NCBI GenBank assembly: GCA_027574665.1
Contig: CM050651.1
Coordinates: 10,479,501 to 10,543,500 of the forward strand
From: Rhynochetos jubatus
Taxonomy: Eukaryota; Chordata; Aves; Eurypygiformes; Rhynochetidae
Length of the DNA stretch: 64,000 nucleotides
Direction of reading: 5' to 3'
Below are positions 59,601-64,000 of this stretch, piece after piece. The notes beneath the pieces were generated by a model. It worked only from the letters and a program-made list of their open reading frames with translations, was not told where the DNA came from and ran no database searches. The stretch's first letter is position 1, and every line of letters starts with the position of its first letter. A program made the position numbers and the translations under genes.

Positions 59601-62600
59601 GAAGAGAATTCTATTCCTCAAGTACTCCCTTATTCAAATATTTGACTAGAAATATTGTGTAATGTGCAGTCAGGAAACACTGTATTGATTTCAGTAGGTG
59701 TCATGCAGGACTGTAAGCAATCATGTACAAAAATAAACTTATTTTTGGAGATGACATCTTCAAAATTGCTTTCTGGCATGTCAGGAATCACTTTGCTATG
59801 ACTGCAGTGGATGTTTCTAGTGAAATTAATAGTCTATACAAAAGTCTGGTGATGAGCAGAAATAAACAGAATTCCAGACTCTGTATGTGACAGAAAAACA
59901 CAAAGAGAAAAATTATAAAGACAGACACACAATGTGCAACATGTCTACAGCATTGTTATAATTAACTCAGTAATAATCCTCTATTCAGAATGAGAGCTCA
60001 CTCTGTAACATGAGCTGAGGAAGTTTTGTTTGTCATTTACTGCACAGTAAGTTACTGCTGAGAAAGTAAATAGGAGGCAAAAAGGAACACACAAACCCAG
60101 GTTTGAGGTTAATTAATTCCTCAAGCTATCTGGCAGTCGTTAGGCTTCATGGTTTTATAAAATATACTGAACTAAATTAAAGCTAGGCCACAATCTGAGT
60201 GCAAGCTGAGAAGAAAGAGTGGCTCTACCTATTATTATTATTATTATTATTATTTACACATAGACATACAGGATGAAATGCAGGCACAAACATGGACTGT
60301 TTTCTCTCATTGCCAAAAGCCCTGCAAACCGGGTGACGGTGTAGCTTCTGATTTTAAGTAGATCACAGAAGAGAGGCAGCTGGATTAACTGAGGTTTCAG
60401 GCAATACTAATGCATACAATTAGGTTATGCTTTATAATTTAACCAAAATGTATTATTTCTTGTTGAGTTACTGCTCTCTTACGACTTTGTTCTGCGTGTG
60501 TGTAGTGACATGCATGACCAGCTTTTTCCCACCTGTGCCAGTGGCACTTGGCTACCTTCAACCGCAGATGCATCTGGCATCTCAAGTGAAACTACTGTAA
60601 TAAAAAAATGCAAAAATCTGTTCGTTTTCTTGGATTGCTGTGTTCTGCAGCTTGCAAGAAGCAGGCTCTTTTTGACTTCTTTTAGATGATTCCTCCTGGT
60701 TTTAGCTTGCTTTGTCTGAGAAACTGGTAACAGACCTCTCAGGAATTAATACAACCCCTTCCAATGTTTTTCTGTCTGAGAACAAGTATGAACAAATGCA
60801 TTCTTTGGCTAAAATAAACTGCTGACATCCATGACATGCATAACGTTACATGGTTCAGAGCAAAAGCTGTGCAATCCATGTGGTTGTTTTCCGATTCCCT
60901 TAAGCTGGATAGAATTATGTGGAAGATAAAAGTACAGCACTCATATATATGTGGCTTTTGCTCTTTTGGCTAGAGGTAACCACATTTAAATAATTTTGTC
61001 TATACATACTTTTTTTGTTAAATCTTTAAGTTGTAGCATCAGAAGGATCAGAAATACGAAGTAATTTAGTACAGGAAACAAAATGTTTTCCTCATGTAAA
61101 AATACAGTTCTCCCCTTTTGTATATCACTGTATAAGAATGTTAGATGTTTCAGAGGGCTTCTTAAAAGCAGCTCACCCAAAGAGCACAAACGGTAATACT
61201 CGAAACGGGAACTCTGCAGAGGGAAAATCGGGTTCGGGGTCTTTTGTGTGGGACACATTACTTGAGCAATGGAATATACTGGAGGCTTAATTTTTTAATT
61301 TTTTTAACTAGGGCCAGTGAGACTGCAGGGTGGCAAGAATGAGTTTGAAGGTACAGTGGAGATTTATTTGAATGGAGCCTGGGGAGCAATCTGTGGGAGC
61401 CACTGGGACAATAATGATGCAACAGTTGTATGTCGACAGCTTGGACTTGGGTAAGTTTCGGTCTGAGTAAAAATCAGTCAACTTACTTTAATGACGTTTC
61501 AGAATAAAGGACAAAATATTTTGCAAATATTGAGGGCTTTTTGTGTGTGATGATTGTTTCTTCTGTTTGAAAGCTGCAGAATGCTGGAGCTGTTCTTTCC
61601 AGAATGTTTTGCTTCCTTCAACTGCAGTGTACTTCAAAGAGGTTGCTATGACAATCAGTATGTCATCTGAAAGCTGCATATGGGATATGGAGAGGAGCAG
61701 ACCAGGGTAGATGCTTTGCTTTCAAAGTAAAAAGCGTGAAGAGGTCAGAAAAGCTTAGGGCAAACAAAAACTGCTTTACTAGACATCTGGGAGATGTCTA
61801 CAAGGGCAAAAATATGAGGTCTGATCCCGAACTCACTTATCTAAGTGTCAGTTAACAGCTCCAGTGAGGTTACTGGATCTAGAAAAGTGTAAATGTGGCC
61901 AGAATTACACTCTACATGGGCTCCTAATCCTATGAAAATTCCTGGTTCTCAGGAGCATGGGGTTACCCTTGTCATCATCCATTCTATCCTGCCAAAAACC
62001 ATCTGGGACCCATGCTAAGCTTTTGGAAAATGTGGTACTTTTTGTGTGCACATCTTCATCTAGCTAGATAATCTGTATGGTTTAATTTCAGAGTTGCACA
62101 CTGATAACAGAGCCCAAAACAAGACGAATTTTGCTGCTTCACATTTTCATGGAAACGTTTTAGTGGTACAGTAATATTGAAGAGGTTGAAAGTCCCTGAA
62201 TTGTCCTCACTGACCACTACTTCCCACTGCTGTCAGAATGGAGTTAATCAACCGGACCCTTTAGTATAATTTCGTCATTAAACTCTAGATAATGCCTACA
62301 GCGATACTGCAATTGCAACAGTAAGATGAAACTGAAGTAAGGAAGAAAATGACCATACCAAAAGGGAGTTTTAACTGCAATTTCAGTTTCTAAAAAAATC
62401 AATGCTGTTCAAATTAGCAACCAAATTACTTGAATATCCAGCCTGAGCACCCCATTCAGTTTGCACTTTCCCAGTAAGCTGCAAAGTATGGCTGGCTGTA
62501 CTGACTTTCTAACATTTCTTTCAGTGACATACCAAAGGGTCATTTTGTTTGCTACAAGCAGGAAGGGGCTTTAATAGCATACTTGCACTGTGACATTCCT

Positions 62601-63873
62601 ACTGATTACCCCACTTTTTAAGACTGCCAGCTAGAACCAAATCTAAGCTGTTTTATAATGTTCAGTACTAATCTGGACACACCATGCCAATTTATCAAAA
62701 TATGAGGATTAGATGAGATAAAAGTTCAGCCATCTGGAGGCCGTGATTTTGCGTATGACTTCAGCTGTCTACGTGCAAAGTCTCCTTTCCTCATTTTCAT
62801 GTAAGTTCTTCTTGCCTTCCATACCCTAAACGTTTCAGTTGAACAAGACGGCTATTAGCAAATGCAGTTCAGTGATATGGGTGAATGGTCTGGTCTTTTC
62901 AACAGAAATGGCTTAAATCTGAATCCAGACCAAAAAGCCGCAAGCAAACAGTAGTTTAAAGTTGCTGTTATCGTGAGTGTTTGCCAAAAATGTGGATCTA
63001 TATAGCACAAGTTGAACTTACTAGGTATTTCTGATGCTTTTCAGGTGCTTCCATCTATCCATTCCTTTGATTTTATAGTATTTGGGGTATATTTTTAATT
63101 TTCTTTTGTTGGGCTTTATATAGAAGGAAAGATGGCTCAATAATTGTTGCTGTAGGTTCAGTATGGAAGGAAAGGAAGTTGTTTATAAACGTTCTGGACA
63201 GATGGGAATGGCTGAATACTGGACATGGGCCTGATCTAATGGAGTGTGAGGTGGTTTCACTGCCCCACGGTCACAACCATATTATATGCCGTATATGGGG
63301 AGAGCACTGGTACGTTTTAATGGACTAAAGGAGAGGATCAGGGTGAAAGGCCCATTAGCATGACCTCTGCTGGAAGTATAACTGCAGTGGGACGGTACTG
63401 TAGATTCACCTGTGGACACTGTTAATTTTTGTAGTGAAGAACCAGGAGAACAGGAATGTAGCTGGCCCTGCAGCAACACAGGCCATTGTACCAAAATAGC
63501 CCACAAGAAAATGGTGAGAACTGGGTCACATCTGTTACTTTTCTTTGTGCAGAAGACAATGCTGAACTGTATGAAAATGTGATGAATTCACACTAATGAA
63601 GAAATCCCTTTCTTTTCTATTCCAAGATTTACACATAAGAAAAAGTTCCACTTCCCCACCTCCCACTCTAATGTCCTGACTGTTCTTCTTACAGTGAAAA
63701 AGGTACAGCAAAACACATACCATTTTCTGGACTGGGCCTTATTCCTGTTTACTGGAGTGAAGTGCGTTGTCGTGGTGATGAAGAAAATATACTGTTATGT
63801 GAAAAAGACATCTGGCAGGATGGAACATGTCCTCAAAAAATGGCAGCTGCTGTCACATGTAGCTCTTCCCTGG
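53296..63873 (+). CDS. PRSS12: PRSS12 (neurotrypsin), N-terminal coding part (3 exons, 3' end outside window)
   Basis: Three exons join in phase. PRSS12 is a secreted mosaic serine protease of neurons that cleaves agrin; in mammals it carries a signal peptide, Pro-rich stretch, kringle, three or four SRCR domains and a C-terminal trypsin-like domain. Here exon 1 gives a signal peptide (MTFTGFVVALVIGAIPGARG) and about 85 low-complexity residues; exons 2 and 3 give one full SRCR domain (PVRLQGGKNEFEGTVEIYLN, WGAICGSHWDNNDATVVC, YWSEVRCRGDEENILLCEKD, CPQKMAAAVTC). The remaining SRCR and protease exons must lie beyond 64000. The pre-SRCR part is about 107 residues against roughly 165 in human, and the kringle is not recognisable. 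ATG 53296 is chosen because it starts a good signal peptide resembling the family N-terminus. Confidence 0.93.
58667..58689. repeat. T16-A7 homopolymer pair
   Basis: Sixteen T followed by seven A in PRSS12 intron 1. No adjacent retroposon body is recognisable. Confidence 0.95.
60231..60254. repeat. (ATT)8 microsatellite
   Basis: Eight perfect ATT units in PRSS12 intron 1. Confidence 0.97.
61312..61450 (+). CDS. PRSS12: PRSS12 exon 2: first half of SRCR domain 1
   Basis: Acceptor ttaatttttttaactag; completes the split Gly, then PVRLQGGKNEFEGTVEIYLN, GAWGAICGSHWDNNDATVVC and RQLGL plus GG; donor gtaagt. WG-IC and VVCRQLG are SRCR hallmarks. Confidence 0.96.
61451..63694 (+). other. PRSS12 intron 2
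   Basis: 2.2 kb. Contains an 85-codon open stretch at 63071-63328 with splice-like borders, reported as a finding, and a short acceptor-like site at 62524. Neither is supported as an exon. Confidence 0.7.
63695..63873 (+). CDS. PRSS12: PRSS12 exon 3: second half of SRCR domain 1
   Basis: Acceptor gactgttcttcttacag; completes Gly, then EKGTAKHIPFSGLGLIPVYW, SEVRCRGDEENILLCEKDIW, QDGTCPQKMAAAVTC and SSSL plus one base; donor gtaaaa. The DEENILLCEKDIW wording is specific to neurotrypsin. Confidence 0.97.
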
Positions 63874-64000
63874 GTAAAAGAAATACATATGGTTTGGTTA
63901 CCTCCTTACCTTATTTAAATAGAAGTCATAATAATTACTCATTATTGAATTAGAAAAAATATTAAGACTTTTTGGAACAGGAAATTAAACAGATTGAATC
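63874..64000 (+). other. Start of PRSS12 intron 3
   Basis: 127 A/T-rich bases after the exon 3 donor; the next SRCR exon is outside the window. Confidence 0.85.

Larger units (their letters stand above)
53618..61311 (+). other. PRSS12 intron 1
   Basis: 7.7 kb. The first 150 bases are the tail of the CpG island, the rest is A/T-rich with a T16-A7 run (58667-58689) and an ATT microsatellite (60231-60254). No extra exon that fits phase 1 and the SRCR or kringle families was seen. Confidence 0.7.

Overview
The window is vertebrate nuclear DNA, almost certainly from a bird. Three multi-exon protein genes with canonical GT-AG introns can be assembled from it. The only dispersed repeats I recognise are short 3' fragments of CR1 LINEs, the dominant avian retroposon, and introns are compact with two strong CpG islands. 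Gene order and relative strand (SEC24D, METTL14, PRSS12) match the conserved vertebrate neighbourhood known from human 4q26. I cannot name the species.

Layout. 1-2533 is intron. 2534-12868 (+) holds the last twelve coding exons of SEC24D, a COPII coat cargo adaptor (558 codons plus stop, roughly the C-terminal 54% of the protein); its 3' UTR probably ends after an ATTAAA at 14367-14372. 18582-38086 (-) holds the complete METTL14 coding region in eleven exons (459 codons), the RNA-binding, non-catalytic partner of METTL3 in the nuclear m6A mRNA methyltransferase; its poly(A) signal is probably at 18060-18065. SEC24D and METTL14 are therefore convergent, with 3' ends about 3.7 kb apart. The METTL14 promoter is a CpG island (about 37.6-38.65 kb) with an ETS/CRE-like composite site 51 bp upstream of the ATG. 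38.7-52.6 kb is intergenic with two CR1 fragments and no gene I can support. A second CpG island (about 52.65-53.77 kb) opens PRSS12 (neurotrypsin, +), of which the first three coding exons are present: signal peptide and low-complexity N-terminus, then one complete SRCR domain split over two exons. PRSS12 continues beyond the window.

The three genes do not form a pathway: SEC24D works in ER export, METTL14 in nuclear mRNA methylation, PRSS12 is a secreted serine protease of neurons. METTL14 and PRSS12 are divergent, with start codons 15.2 kb apart.

Main points worth a second look: (1) the exon-1 region of PRSS12 that encodes a kringle in mammals is present but looks decayed, with two of six kringle cysteines missing and Gly/Pro/Ala/Arg low complexity instead; (2) a near-perfect 20-bp minisatellite, 16 identical copies, fills most of a 459-bp SEC24D intron; (3) both METTL14 and PRSS12 start codons sit in an ATGA stop-start overlap with a short upstream ORF; (4) a 117-bp tandem duplication containing a CR1 tail ends at a C15 run beside METTL14 exon 2; (5) an unexplained open stretch with splice-like borders lies between the two PRSS12 SRCR exons. 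I found no wholly new biological system. Exon boundaries were set by hand from splice consensus, reading phase and remembered family sequence; no database search was run.
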